Assembly (NCBI GenBank): GCA_021613535.1
Contig: CP075497.1
Span: forward strand, 10,478,001 to 10,542,000
DNA from: Adineta vaga
Lineage: Eukaryota > Rotifera
Direction of reading: 5' to 3'
DNA: 64,000 nt
Part shown: positions 47,890 to 61,146 of the stretch, in pieces
Numbering within the stretch: position 1 is the first letter of the stretch
Layout: every line of letters begins with the position of its first letter
Notes under the pieces: model-generated
Database searches by the model: none
What the model was told of the DNA's origin: nothing
The model's input: the letters and a program-made list of their open reading frames with translations, nothing else
Program-made: the position numbers and the translations under genes

Positions 47890-48255
47890 TCACGTGAAAG
47901 TTGATTGACATAGGAACGAATTAGTTCCTTCACTTTTTCGACCATGATAATAAACATTTGATGAATCTTTTGCATAACCATTACCTAATGTCGTAAATGT
48001 TGATGTCATTAATCCTGGCATTTTCTCACCTTGATAATAAACATGAAATGCATCTTTTGCATATCCATCTTTAAGAATTTCAAATGAATGAGAATGTGCT
48101 CCATCAATGATACGACCAGAATAATACACTCGAAAAGGATCACGAGCATAATCAAAACCAAGATCTTCGAATGCCATTGCAATCATGGAATCAATTCGTT
48201 CACCTCGATAACTAACATGAATTCCATCACTAGCATAGTTTGAATTAAATGACAT
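47890..48255 (-). CDS. DKNYY-repeat protein (bacterial-type family)
   Basis: Single exon, no intron, 121 residues, built from four tandem repeats of about 29 residues beginning at residues 7, 36, 65 and 94: Y-A-[SRK]-D-xxx-V-[YS]-Y-x-G-[RE]... Each follows the DKNYY-family pattern (YxKDxxxVYYxGxxIxGAdxxTFexL): YARDPFRVYYSG, YAKDAFHVYYQGEK, YAKDSSNVYYHGRK. No signal peptide or membrane segment. The family is best known from bacteria (from memory) and its biochemical role is unknown. Absence of introns amid intron-rich neighbours and the bacterial affinity suggest horizontal acquisition, which is frequent in bdelloids, but codon use looks adapted to the host. Confidence 0.8.
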   Translation of the reverse strand: MSFNSNYASDGIHVSYRGERIDSMIAMAFEDLGFDYARDPFRVYYSGRIIDGAHSHSFEILKDGYAKDAFHVYYQGEKMPGLMTSTFTTLGNGYAKDSSNVYYHGRKSEGTNSFLCQSTFT

Positions 48256-49157
48256 GATGTCTTTTTCGTCTTATGTTGAGAATGATCGTATGCGACTACA
48301 AAAGAATTTTTCTTTCTATTTTCAATTGAATTCCTAGTCAATCAAAATTGTTTGTATTAGCCGAACGAAAGAACGAGAAAAACCCTTTTTCGTACAATGT
48401 CACATGAAAGCGGAACGAATTGATTTTGAGTAAATCGATAATAGTTAACAACGAAATTTGAAAACAAAAACAACAAACGTAAAGATATACGGTTCTCTTC
48501 AGGTAAAACATGATTTCATTGGAAAAATATTTTAATGAAAGTCTTGTCCAATAGTAAAGAAAGATATTTCAAACTAATTTCTTTTTATTTATTTATTTAC
48601 ATAATTTATCTGTCTTTTTTTTTCTTTATATTTGTCCAAAATAGAGACGAAATGTAAATGTTTTCAAACGCACCAGAGAGAAACAACAAAAAACAAACGG
48701 TAACGACATAAAAATAGGCTGTAATAATATTGATAAAAATTTTTTTTTCTTCTCTCATTTTTAAAATATTTGCGACCTGTACTTCTTTTTTGTCTTACTG
48801 TCGAACAATAAAACAGAAAAAAAAACAATAATATGAATAAAATAATAATAATAATAATAATCAGGATAATAAAACAAACAAACAAAAGAAAAGTTCTCTT
48901 TTTTAAATAATAATATCAATAAGAAGAATACATTTACACATACATACAAATAAATAATACAGAAGTCGTGTCGTGTGGTGTTTTGGTTTGGTTTTTTCAT
49001 TCAAAATCGATCGATCATCTTCAGTATGTCTGTACAATCACAACCAATGGGGGAAAATGAATACTGGCTAAAACTATCTGGATAATTTGTGAGGGGCGGA
49101 ATGATCATAAGACCGGATCTTCTCTAATTATAATTACTTGAAATATAAACATCTTGA
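48256..49157. other. intergenic; (ATT)n microsatellite
   Basis: 902 bp between the DKNYY start and the TENT5 stop. Contains an (AAT)n run at about 48838-48862, poly-T/poly-A stretches and palindromic CGATCGATC at about 49009. No gene recognised. Confidence 0.5.
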
Positions 49158-51144
49158 CTAGTTATCTTGTTGTTTTTCTTGATCTTGTTGTGATTGAATG
49201 GATTTTTTTGCTGGAGTATGTAAAGTTTTCCATTCATCCCATTCATTATGATAAATAACATCAATCGTTATTGAATTTGGTACAGTTACTTCAGCAGTTG
49301 TTGTTTCACCATTGAGATTATAATTATTATATTCATCATATAAACGATAATAATAATCAGTTGCTAATTGTGTAATTAATGTTAATGTTAAATTACGTTC
49401 ATGTGCCATTAAACAAACAGTACTACGTTCAATAATTAAACGTAATTGTAATAAATAACGATATTTAGCTGAATCATCATTGGAGAAATGTGATGAAAGA
49501 AAAGCTAATAGTTTGTATTCTTGTTCATTTATATCAGCATAATCAATAAAAAATCTTGAACACATTAGTTTTTCCAATTGCCATGAGGCAATGCCATTAT
49601 CATACGGACGATAACCACGTGTTAATAGAAGACAATATTTCAATAATCCTCCACCACAAATACGTTCCGGTGATGTTGTTGCAATTAATCGACGATTTAA
49701 ATGTGTTAAAGCACTTTCAAAACTTCCATAAACACATTCAACGGATATTGATGGTAGACGTTGAATTGATGAATAACGATTATTTTTCGATGAACGATAA
49801 TCTAAATAAATAAAAATAGAAACATCAATAATTTATTTCAAATACATCTTATTCATCTTCAGATTTATTCCTCCCATGGGTTTCTATCATAGTTATAGAT
49901 ACATTTGTGTTTTGTTAATCTGCAGTCCCATACTGATTAGCCTTCTTCTATCCACCCACTCACTTTTTTTTAGCACGCACGCGATCAGAATATAAAAGAA
50001 CAAACAAGTCTCTCGTCTTCACTTTGATTGATAAATAAAACACACACATACACATACTCAGCTAACGGGCAAAAAAGAATCACATCAGTAAACTACAGCT
50101 GTCGTTCGTTGTGTTTTTTTTCCCTCCCTCTCTCTCTCTCTTATCACACCAGCTGATACTTACCATAGTGTTGTTTCGAATGATGATATTGATTGTAATG
50201 TGATTGTTTTTTATTCGGTGTTTGTTGATATTTTGATATTTGTTCATAATGATCAAGTAAAGGGTCGAGAGAAATTTGAAATGAATCAACACTAAATTGA
50301 AATTGTCTTTTCATTCGATCGACAAATTTCAATTCAATATTTTGTCCATTGACATTACATAAAGACATTAATGCCCATGAATCATTGTTTGATGGATTAC
50401 TAACACGTACAACTTTTTCAACATATGCTGCTTGAATAATAATTGGAGAAAATGATAATTGAGTAGATGAATTAGTTGAAGATATGTGTCGAGCTAAACA
50501 TTCACAGACAGTTGTCTTGATTTGAGTCCATGTTGATTCAGTCGATAAATCACAACAAAATATAAAATCAATATCAGAATAGGAAAAAGATTTATCATTT
50601 GTTAAAACATATGATGCGGCACCTAAAGTAAAAGTTCAATCGTTTAATCTTGAAAATATGTGAATGTTATGTTTGTCTTACCTCCATTGAGACGCACATC
50701 TTTAATATTGATATGATTTAAATGAAATGCTCGTCGTAATTCAATTAAAAAATCTTTGGAAACAATATTTAATGTTGGAAAATTCCCTTGTCCATGAATT
50801 TCAATCGATTGCTCAAGTAATGAACATAATTTATTTACATGGCGATTTTGTAATGTTGAATAACATGAACGTTTATTAGTGTTGGTTGATCCATTCGTTG
50901 ATTTATTATTTGAATTATTGGAATCAGATATTGAAAGAAATTTTGAGTCGTTTTTATTTCGTTTTTCTAAATATTGTTGTTCTTGTTGTTGTAGTTGTTG
51001 GGATTCACTATGAACCGATAGTGTTTCATCACAGTTAACCAATGATGCATAACTAGATGCAGCTGAAAGTGATGATAATGGTGTTTGATCGAGTGAAGAT
51101 GGGAGTGAAGAAGTCATTGAATAAGAATCATCAGTAGAACTCAT
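49158..51144 (-). CDS. TENT5: TENT5 (FAM46) non-canonical poly(A) polymerase
   Basis: Three exons on the minus strand: 51144 to about 50682, about 50622 to 50164, and 49801-49158. A Ser/Gln-rich leader of about 100 residues precedes the FAM46 core. EIHGQGNFPTLNIVSKDFL (human IHGRGNFPTLEVRPKDII) and VRLNGG/AASYVLTNDKSFSY lead to SDIDFIF, the catalytic D-x-D pair of the nucleotidyltransferase fold (human YKDLDLIF). Then AAYVEKVVRV, WALMSLCNVNGQNIELKFVD (third acidic residue region) and RQFQFSVDSFQISLDPLLD follow. After a His/Asn-rich insert come VECVYGSFESALTHLNRRLI, ERICGGGLLKYC, MCSRFFIDYAD and STVCLMAHERNLTL, all diagnostic. It elongates poly(A) tails of cytoplasmic or ER-targeted mRNAs. The last intron is unusually long (362 nt) and contains a CT-rich tract. 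Confidence 0.94.
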
Positions 51145-54100
51145 TCGTTGTATCTGAAAAAGAAATGAAGAAAGACTAACTGCTTATTGATCTGAAATAA
51201 TAGAGTAATAGAATGAACATTGCCAAATGAAAGAACGGTGCTCAGAACAACCACGGGTAATAATCGAACGTAGGCGAATGAAAGGGAATGATAGAGAAGA
51301 AAATAGAAAAAGAACTAGCTCGATTAATCTCGTTCTCTTACAGTTTTTTCTTTCTTTCTTTCTTTCTTATTTTCTGTTGGTTTTTTTTTATGTATGTGTT
51401 TCTGTTTTTTTCTATATGGTACGGCAATGCGCCCACGTTCGCTGTCATTATCTTTCTGCAATAATGTCGTTAATAACGGAACGTGAAGAGAAGAACGAGA
51501 AGGGAAAAGGTCATCAATAAAAAATAGCGTTTTTACTAGTATTCTATCTATTCTTCGCTTTCTATAGCGCATTTCAATAAGAAACCCGAAGAACAAGTTG
51601 CCGCCATTGTCGTCATCACTGTCGAAACAACACAATTGTCATTCTATATTCACACAAAAAGATTTTTCTTCCTATATGCGTAGGTTGACACAAAAACGCG
51701 CTTACGCATACAACAGCGCTCATATATACAGAAAGATTTCCGTCGAACATTCTTTCGGTTGAACGCTAAAAGAAAAAAATAAAGCATAGAGGCGCAACGT
51801 TCGAATTAGGCAATATTCATTGAAGCAAACGAAGAATGTGTAGGTGGAGAAAATTGACAACGACATTATTGAAACAAAATGAGAAAATAATAATAATACT
51901 CTTCATCTTCTGCGTAGAAAAAGAGACGGATAACAAGGATGCGTTGGTGTTTTTGACAAAATTAACTCAAGCCATCTTAGCTGACAATATAGTTAATTGA
52001 AATTTTCTCCTCCCTCCTCCTCCTACAATTCTAAATGTACGTGTTCAGATGGTGTTGACAATCAACAAGAAATTTTTTCTTTCTTGTTGGTTGTGTAAAG
52101 ATTAACAATTAGAACACTAAGAAAAAAAGAAAGAAAAGAAAATAGACGATAAAAAAAGGAGAAGAGAAAAAGACGAAGAAGAAAAGAGTATTCTAGAAAG
52201 ATAAATTGATGTATGTTCATGTTGAAATGTATCGAGAAAATGAGAATAAGTATTACTTGATCGATTTGTGAACATCTATGACGCAATTCATCTACAAGGA
52301 CCATAACGAGCAATCAAATATTCCACATTGACGATGTCCGAAGAAAGAACTTAGCTTTAACGAAAGTATATATCTTAATAATCAAGATTGTTACCAAGGA
52401 CATTGTCATTTCGGATGAAGAATTGTTCAAGGAAACTCACACATAAAGATAGAGTTAAACGGGGAAAAAAACTATTGTTTCTTTTGTTTGTAGAAAAATG
52501 GGATTTTGTTTCTTATTATAATCAATATAGTTTAGAAAAGGTTATCGAATTCGATAATTCCAAGAAAATCCATTCTGACTATTCTCTTTATAATTTTTTC
52601 CTGCATAGTTAATACAAAGATCAGATTTCTCTCTCTCACTCGCTCTCTTTTATCAATATTATAACGGTAGAATTGTCTTTTTGACAGGCTTAGTAATTTT
52701 TTTTGTCTTATGATTGAGTTAAAAAGTGGTCGAATCTATTTTTATTTCTAATATTGACAAAGGACATCACTATGGTTTATTAGTCTTATCTTTATTGGGA
52801 TTTTTATCGCAAATGTGTGCGCACATAGAATAACCTAAATGACAAAAACTAAACGAATTTCTACTTCAATAAAATTTTTGTTTCCTTATAAACTAATAAA
52901 AACACATACCGATACTTGAATACTTTCTAATGATTAAAATTGCAAGTAATAAAAGAAAGTAAAGCAACAGGACTTTGAGTATACGAATGGTAAAAGCGAT
53001 CGAAATCTATTGTGTTCTTGGAAGTCACTTCTCTTTATATATATAAGGTCGGTGGGAACGAAAAACGAAGGAAAGAGAGCGAGAAAAAAATAAATGAATG
53101 GCACTTTTTCGAACTAAAAGAACAGACGAAACGATGCGAAGAGGAATAGTATTATTCTCGATGTTTTTTTTTATCGATTTGATAGAAGAATTAAAATGAT
53201 TATTTGTTTGAAATTTGATAAGAGCTATCAAAGATATTTTCATTGCAAAGTTAAAATCATTTCTTATACAAACTTATTGACTTTAAGGCTTCTCATATAA
53301 GAGAAAAGAAAACAAAGAAATCTTTTTAATAGACAAAGATATCTTTATTTGATATTTCTAATATTTAAGAAGACTAACAAAACTCGCTTACGATTACTTG
53401 AATATCATCATGGACACTTCTTTGAAGAATAAAAAAAAAAGAATATGTTATGACCTTGCTCTATCGAAAGAAACAAATGTACATAACAAAGCCAAGCTGT
53501 AAAAAGCAACAAAACAAGCCAAAAAAGTCAATCTCCCATCTGTTCGTGTTCGCATAAATATAACAACACGCCAATAACGATTATCATTGAAAATGGTGGG
53601 CTAAATCTTTCTCATCCTTCTGTCTCTGTCTCTACTCAATACTTTTATTGTCTCTCTATATATATATATCACATATGATCGATACGTTTTCTACCGGAAA
53701 CAATGAAGCGACACGTACTTGAAAAGTTGTAGAGCATGTCAAGAAAAAGGAAACAGAAAGATGAATAAAAAGAAAAGGGAAAAGACTAAATAATGAACAG
53801 CATTCTAATTGAGAATCATAATAGAAATACTAGTGCATTACAAAAAAAAGAAAGAAAGAAGAAAAAGACAAGGCGGTTTTTTCATTAATATATTCATGTA
53901 TAAAATTATGACGACATGCCTGCTGACAATTTATTCTGTTATTATTATTCTCGAGATGCATTTAGTACGAGTGACGACTCTTCAAGGTGACTTGTTTTTC
54001 GGAACGACATCCGTATAGAATTGATGATAATAATTAATAGAATAAGTCAGGAAGAAGGACAACATAACATTCTACAATCAGCTAGTTAAAAAAAAGCGAA

Positions 54101-55967
54101 TGAGAGAGAGAGAAAAAAAAAGAATCGAATATTCTATAGGGAATAGATAAATAGTTTCTTTCTAATACTTATTTACTTATCAACGCTATATTTATATATC
54201 AGGTTATCATTTTGTTCTATATATACACTAAAATATGGGACATGTTTTCTTATCTAACAGATTTTTTTGATTACACAAAATAGTCAAACATAGAAATGCA
54301 ACTATGAACTTTCTTTTTCCCATCATACATAATCATATCAGAAAAGACATATGATTTGAAAATCTATCGTTAAGTCAATTAATTATTGGAAAGAGAAAAA
54401 AGTATACAAATATTTAACTTTTATTCAGATATTTGTCAGCACGTTGTCATTTATTAGATCGTGTTTTCTTATATATTAATCTTAACAAGGACTTGAAAGA
54501 ACGACCTTATAATCATCAGGTCAGAAAAACAAACTAGACGTTTTCTTAAGTTTGAAGAAACAAAATCTATTATAAGATCCATACAACAATATGAAAATTC
54601 TTTCTTTTTTTCGCGGAAAAAACTAAAAAAGAACCCGCAGTTGAGTAAAATATCAATTATCCTCGCCAAAAGAAACACTTAGACATTCATATCAATTGAA
54701 ATAACACTTGAATATATTTTTATTGGCATGAATAATAAAACATCGATAAGTGTTTATATAAAAAATGCAACTATTATACATAGTTTAATAAATCAATTCG
54801 TTACACACTTCTGATATTATCCACATAATCTTTTCTCGAATGATCTATACATATATTATCAATGAATAAGTCAGTTCTCTAAACATATTTAAACATTCAT
54901 CGGAGGAGAATTGTTAGAAATTACTTTTTTCTTTAATGAACCATCTGTCATAGAATGAAAGTTATTTGAAATATTTATCTTCAATGATGAAAATGCAAAT
55001 ATTAATATGATATTTATTAAAATAAACGCGAATAATGATGTCAGATGAAGAATGTTCGTGGGAACAAAATTTATTAAATATTTATCGAGTTTTCCTTCTT
55101 AGTAAATAGAAATATGAAACAATACGTCATTCTATTATTTTATAAATAAGGTGGAATAACGTCATTCGTACATTTGAGCTTGTTTATATCGAATTTAACT
55201 AGAAAATCATATAAGAAGAATGATATTTGAGATGATATAAAACTAATTTCACATACTTTTCTTTTTCTATTGTATCTAGAACGAAAACAAAGAAATAAAA
55301 GAATGACGCTCTTCTCTAGTTATATTTGTATAAGCGAAATTTCGGATATATAAATGATGTTCTGATCAGATAAGATAGAAAATTATAAAACGCAATTTTC
55401 TTCGACGAGATATTGTTGTTTGAAAAAGTACTTATTCATTCATGAAAATCATTTGTGAAATATTCGTAAGTAGTAACAATACATTTAGTCTATCTGTGTA
55501 TAATAATCATTTTATCACAAATTAATTTCTATTCGTGATATTATTTGAAACAACCTTCAGCAATTTTTAATTATATGATTTCCTTTTCTCAAAGGCACAC
55601 TTTACTTCAAATCAAATATAAAAATTATATTTACGAATCATTAGTGAAAGTAAAGTGTTTCTTATGAATAAAACTCAAATTACAAATGGTTTTCTGTGTT
55701 TAATATAATCAGACAAGAAGAGAATTGAGAAATAAATGAATATTTTCTTCTTGTCTATTAAATTAACTCATTCTTCATAATAATAAATTGACAGTTTGAT
55801 TTCATTTGAATGGATATTGCTTCGTTTCGAACTTATGTCAATTGTTTAATTGAAAGAATACAAACGAAACATAGAAAATTACCACCATAAAAACAGTTAA
55901 AATTCATCATCACATTTGTTATAAATAGGTACAAAAAGATTCGGGATATTGTGAACATAGTGATTTA
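51145..55967. other. 4.8-kb gene-poor interval
   Basis: No supported gene. Contains A/G- and C/T-rich simple stretches (about 51349-51370 (CTTT)n, 52103-52180 purine-rich, 53840-53870 AAAG-rich, 54100-54125 GA/A-rich). The longest open frames are low-complexity translations of these tracts. TATA-like alternating ATAT runs lie at 53035-53045 and 53655-53670. It may hold a long 5' region of TENT5. Confidence 0.5.
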
Positions 55968-57690
55968 TCAAGACGTATTCATTGGTGTTGTTGTTGTATT
56001 GTTTGTCTGCTGCTGCTGTTGTTGTTGTTGTTGTTTGTTTTTCTCGTTATTAACGAGAACTTGTTGAACATGTTTGGGCAGACCAGGATTTAGAGTTAAC
56101 ATATATGGCAACACTGTTTTCGGTATATCATGCAGATCGACCATAATTTTAAGAAAAAGTGTATCTTCTCGAACGTATGGATTATCATCTTGTTGAATCA
56201 TTGGTAAAGGAAAAAATTTTGGTATTCCACTAGCAATATTTGCATCTGTAGTTGGACGTTGAAATGAATTTGATTTTGTATCCGGACGAAATGAATCGAT
56301 TATATGTCGATTATTACCTGATTGATCAAACAAACAGAATGTTACTTTATATGAAAATGGCCAAGGTAATAATGCATCAAAATCTCCCTTCATTAAAAGA
56401 AAAAATAAGGACATATGAGTTCTCCGGGCGTTTCCATCACCGTGTAAATATAAACGAGCACGCATTTTATAACCGTATGGTGAAGAGTAAAATATTGAAG
56501 AGTAGATACTTGGTTGTCTTTCAGATTGTGCATCAGCCATTCTCTCCGTGACACGATCTACTCGCCATGTCAACGATCCATCGGTAGATACATGTTGATT
56601 TTCTTCAAGACTTTGTTTCAAGTCTTCAACTTCTTTTTGAACAGTATGTTGTTTCAATTGAAAAGTAGCCATAGTAGTATTTCTTTCGACACAGACTGTT
56701 TGAAAATGATCTACTTCTTGATTCGCAACTTGATAAAGTTCATTGAATCTTATATAATCATGGCTTAATTTAACTGTTTGGTCGTTCAAAGTTTGTACTT
56801 TATCAGCTAATATAGATAACTTCTCAGAAGTTTGATCTTCGAGTTCATTCTGGACAGTTTTTCTTTCCATATCTTGATCTTGAGGTGGCGATTCGGGAGT
56901 ATTATATTTGCCAATTAATATCAATGCTGTTGCTTCTTGATGTTTTTCGGTCAGTAAATGTGCAGCAAAGTCTTCTCGTCGAATCTTTAATGACGAAGTA
57001 AAAATAAGAAAAACTTGTAGAAATATTTAACTCATTTACCATCTCTTCAGTACAATACGGAGCTAATGAACACTTTTGAAAAAGACTTGGACATGAACTT
57101 TCAATATGAATTTTCAATGCTTGAGTAGAAGAAAATAATTCTTTACAACTCTCACAAATGAAATGAGTATGCATTGTATCTAAATGTTCCTAGAGAGTAC
57201 TCGATTATAATATATTTCTGAAAATAAGACAAAATTATTCTTTTACGCACTTGATACGCATTCAACATTCCCTGCCAAGAACAACTTGGTTGATCATCTT
57301 TATGGATACATGTAATTGGCAATACGTCAAGCTCTTTCTTGAATGCTCGATCAACCATTGTCTTTAGAATACAAAAGATTATTATAAGACATTATTATTA
57401 AAAAAACGAATGATGCTTACTTGACTTCGATCCAATTCATAGTCGCAATCTTCTCCGGGACAACTGATCTTACCGGTGGGTGCTTGTCCCATACGTGACT
57501 CAAAGCAACCTCGGCAACCTCGGTGACCACATTCGGTTAATTGAATAGGTTCTTTGATAATCCATGAACAGAAAATACATTTCCATTTATCTTGTGCTTT
57601 GTCCATACCATTTACTTGGTATCCACAATGTAGAAATTCAGATGAAGACTTTGTTTGTGCATCTTCTTTTAAATCTTTATTAGTAGCCAT
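55968..57690 (-). CDS. TRAF-family adaptor (RING, TRAF zinc fingers, coiled coil, MATH domain) with poly-Q tail
   Basis: Four exons on the minus strand, roughly 520 residues, start MATNKDLKEDAQTKSSSEFL. N-terminal RING: CIFCSWIIKEPIQLTECGHR with GCRGCFESR and CPGEDC. TRAF-type zinc fingers follow: ITCIHKDDQPSCSWQGML, HLDTMHTHFICESCKELFSS, CSLAPYCTEEM. A coiled coil of about 100 residues comes next (ILADKVQTLNDQTVKLSHDY). The MATH/TRAF-C domain begins LTWRVDRVTERMADAQ and contains the signature YSSPYGYKMRARLYLHGDGN, HMSLFFLLMKGDFDALLPWP and FFPLPMIQ...YVREDTLFLKIMVD. A C-terminal extension of about 50 residues (poly-Gln from CAA/CAG, then Thr/Asn) is unusual. TRAFs link TNF-receptor/TLR-type receptors to NF-kB and JNK signalling in the cytoplasm, with RING E3 ligase activity. 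It resembles TRAF2/3/5 more than TRAF4/6, but the subtype is unsure. Confidence 0.93.
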
Positions 57691-59734
57691 TGATAAAAGC
57701 GAAGAGTATTCGATTGAGATATTCTAAAAGTATGAAATATGTAATAGGAAATTACGTAAGAGGAATTATTCATTTCATATCAGTAAATGCAATGAAAAAT
57801 ATGATTCAGACATCGAAAGAAAAAAAAGGGAATAATCAAAAATTTTCATCAAACGAATCGATGATTTTATTGATTAAATTTCTCTATAGACAATGATGAA
57901 ATTCCGGTAAGATAGTTTTCAACAGAAAAATGAAATTTGAAAAATTGTTAGAGTTATCATATTCATCACATAATAAGTCGGAAGTACATTTTACAACTAA
58001 ATATAAGTTTAATAATAATTAGAACAGAAAGTGTTCGAGATTATAAAAAGGTATTTTCACGTTCACGACACAATATTATACTTTGCTTAAAAGAATTTTA
58101 TCTTACTAAATATCAAAAAAAATCCTTTTAATAAAGTGCAGAGGTTATATCACGGATGGCAATATAGTTTAGAACCGAAATGAAGTAAAAAATCGCAGTT
58201 CGCAGTCGGAAATTTCCAACCAATATGATAATGAGTCACATCATTGAAAGTTAAGCGCAAGAAGAGAAAAGCGGCACCTACAACGTGATTTTTCTGGATG
58301 TCACCTACTGTTTAGCCAAAATTCATTTTTCAAACTTGCATATTTATAAATAAATTATGATCGGAATTTCATACAGTATAAAAGTTTCACCTTAGAAGCT
58401 GTAGATACACGGATAAAAGATGACATCAGGTAAATTTATTCTGTCTAACGCCCACCGAAATTATAACTTTGTGAAAAATTTTGATTTTTTTTTATACTGT
58501 CATTCTCACTCATTTGATAAGCGGTTATTCATACCGTCTGCTTCAGATTCAAGCGTATACTGCCTTTGATTGGATATCGAATTCATCAATCAGAATAAAA
58601 ATCTTCATTTTTTTGTTACAGCTTTTTCTGACAGTACAATCTTTCATGTACTTCCAATCTTATTTCTTATATATACAATACTTTTCTCAAGAACTTAGTT
58701 AAGATTTGATATCTTCACAAGTACTATTGAATTAAAATGAAGTGTATTGTATCTTGTCTTCATCGTCTGTTTACTTGTCCATCAGCAAACTATATAAGAC
58801 TAACTGTCACCTATATTTACATTTAAGAGTAAGTATAGTTGGGTAATTGATACAGTAAACATAACAAAACAGTAATAGTCTATTAAGAAAAATGCAGATT
58901 TAGTATAGCCAAAATAAACACGTAAATTCAAGTATAATATCAGAATAACAAAGACTTGATTAGCTATTATTGATAACAGAAAAGATCTGTTTGTTAATAT
59001 TTTTGTTTATATTTAGTAATCAAATAAACAGACAGTATATTTAAATCTTTCTATAAATAGAAAATTATCAGAGGAAAGAACTTTGAAGTATATTAATTAC
59101 AAAGAGAACAAAACGAAGAGTACATATTATTAAACTATACTTCAAATGATTTCTCTCATCTGATATATTATTACAAACAATTGAATAGATGTGAAGAGTT
59201 CTTGGTTGCATCATTTGAAAAATACTTTCTCATCGGATTCGTTTATCTCAAATTTCAACCATGTATAAATAGATGTAAATTATCTTCATAAGTTGTTGAT
59301 CAATATGTAATCGAATACTTTAGAAAAACAAAGATGTTTTCTTCTCATTATTTCACTTATTATATTGTGTCGATTTTTTTATTATAAAAGACATGCTAAT
59401 TAATTTGTGGAGAGTCGAGAAAATCTAGTTTTGTATTTATCAATAGAATTGCATATCTGCGAACAATACAAAAAAACTCGATTTCATCAATTAATCTTTC
59501 ATCATGATCTATTGTTGTTATTTATCGATTTGAACGAATAGAAAACGGAAGACATATTGATAGATATACTTAAAGTAATCTTATACAAATATTATCATCA
59601 TCCATACATTAATTATTAAATGTCATAGAAGAAGAAGAAGAAGAAGCATGAGAAATCATTTCTTCTTTTATTTCAATTCAATACTGATTAATGTATTAAA
59701 TATCACATGAAAAATTCACGAATTTTCTATTCGT
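57691..59734. other. intergenic, nothing recognised
   Basis: About 2 kb, A/T-rich. A TATA-like actatataagac lies at about 58790, and an ATG-ACA-TCA-G/GTAAAT exon-like start at about 58421 has no continuation that I could find. A (GAA)n run lies at about 59629-59646. Confidence 0.45.
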
Positions 59735-61127
59735 TTACATAGCTTTTTCACGAATAATACTTTGACGAACGTCAAAACTATGAACATCAGTATGTAATGT
59801 AACAATTTCATTGTTCGACGATTTTCGAACCTTCAAGAATCCGTATTCATCAATACCAATGATTGTTACTTTTTCTTGCCATTTATCCACAAAGACATCT
59901 TTGTTTCTATTGATAATAGAAAATGATATAAATATACTAAAATAGAATGCTATTAATGATAAAATCTTACTGATGCATCCAATGGGACTCATAAAATTGA
60001 TAGAAATTATTTATCGCAGTAGTCGCTTGGGTTTTATTTGTTTGAGATAATTGCGATACCCATTGCTGAAGATAACCAACTGTTCGACCAATGAATTCTT
60101 CAACTGTAAAATGAGTTAAATTCAATCTTGGTTTTTGTTGATCAATTGCATTATTAATACAAATAGTTGGTTCAGTATTGGAAATATTCAAACCAATACC
60201 TAAAGAAAAGAATGTTGTTTGCTTTTCCTTCGGAAAAAAATATGTTTGTCATATTTACCAAGATTAATAGATGCATAATTACCACAAATTGATGATGTTG
60301 CTAAAATACCACCTAATTTAGTAAAATTATCGCCTATATATATATCATTTGGCCATTTTATTTGAATATTCAATGCCTATGAAAAGGAAAACAATGAAAC
60401 TTGTCAACTATTTTTCTAGGTAGTTCAATAAAACTTTATGACTTTCATACTTTATATTCAGATGTTCTTTCAACGGCTTGTAAAACAGCAACACTTGCTA
60501 GAAGTTGTAATAAAGATAAGCGTTGTCCTAATAGACTTTGTAAATGAACATCAAAACAAATCGTAAACAAAGCGCAACCCAAAGGTGATGTCCATTGATT
60601 TTTTCCACGTCCTACAAATAATCAATGAAAACATGAACACTATCATTCTTCTATTGATGTTTGTATTTCTTTGCACTACCTTGTCCTTCAGATTGTTCTT
60701 GTGCAATAATAACAATTCCATTCGATGGAAGATTGCAACTAAATACAACATAATTGTATGCATCATGTCTATCTTCTCCAATCAAAAGAATAACACACAA
60801 TATCAGAGTGCGCAAAAGGTTATTTTGGTTAGTATATATTTTTGTTGTTTTTTTTCCGAACAAGATACTTTGTAATGATAAAAAGGAGTAAAAGAAAAAA
60901 GAACGAAATAAAACAACATTGAAAATAAAATGCGGATAGAGAAGATGAAGATGTAAGGAATATACAGGTAAACTCACTGTTCTACGTCTTACTGTTGAAT
61001 ATTCATCTACTAATGTTCGAAAAAAGAGAAAAAACCGAAAGAAAGAAGAAAACGTGCACACACGATATAGAAAGCTACAAACTACGCTCGATGACAAAAG
61101 AGATGAACATTGTTTTGTATTGAACAT
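59735..61127 (-). CDS. HLCS: Biotin--protein ligase / holocarboxylase synthetase, short form
   Basis: About seven exons on the minus strand. The catalytic core is clear: IVIIAQEQSEGQG joined to RGKNQWTSPLGCALFT (human [30 protein letters not shown]), then GQRLSLLQLLASVAVLQAVE, IQIKWPNDIYIGD (KWPNDIY biotin/lysine site), IGLNISNTEPTICIN, and the C-terminal domain VTIIGIDEYGFLKV...LHTDVHSFDVRQ. The 5' part is inferred: MFNTKQCSSLLSSSVVCSFLY (ATG 61127) then DEYSTVRRRT across a 70-nt intron with a good polypyrimidine tract, fitting the DE-x-STN region of ligases. The total would be about 300 residues, the size of bacterial/plant ligases, against about 720 in vertebrate HLCS. It attaches biotin to carboxylases. 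The start lies only 19 bp after the SLC2 stop codon, suggesting co-transcription. Core call firm, first exons uncertain. Confidence 0.85.
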
Positions 61128-61146
61128 TATTTTGCTTCGAATTTTT

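Noticed and set aside
51324-51635. Opposed open frames rich in Arg/Lys/Ser
   Set aside because: Translations of (CTTT)n and purine-rich simple sequence; no domain or intron structure.
60585-60875. Plus-strand open frame across the biotin ligase gene
   Set aside because: Shadow of the HLCS exons and intron on the opposite strand.
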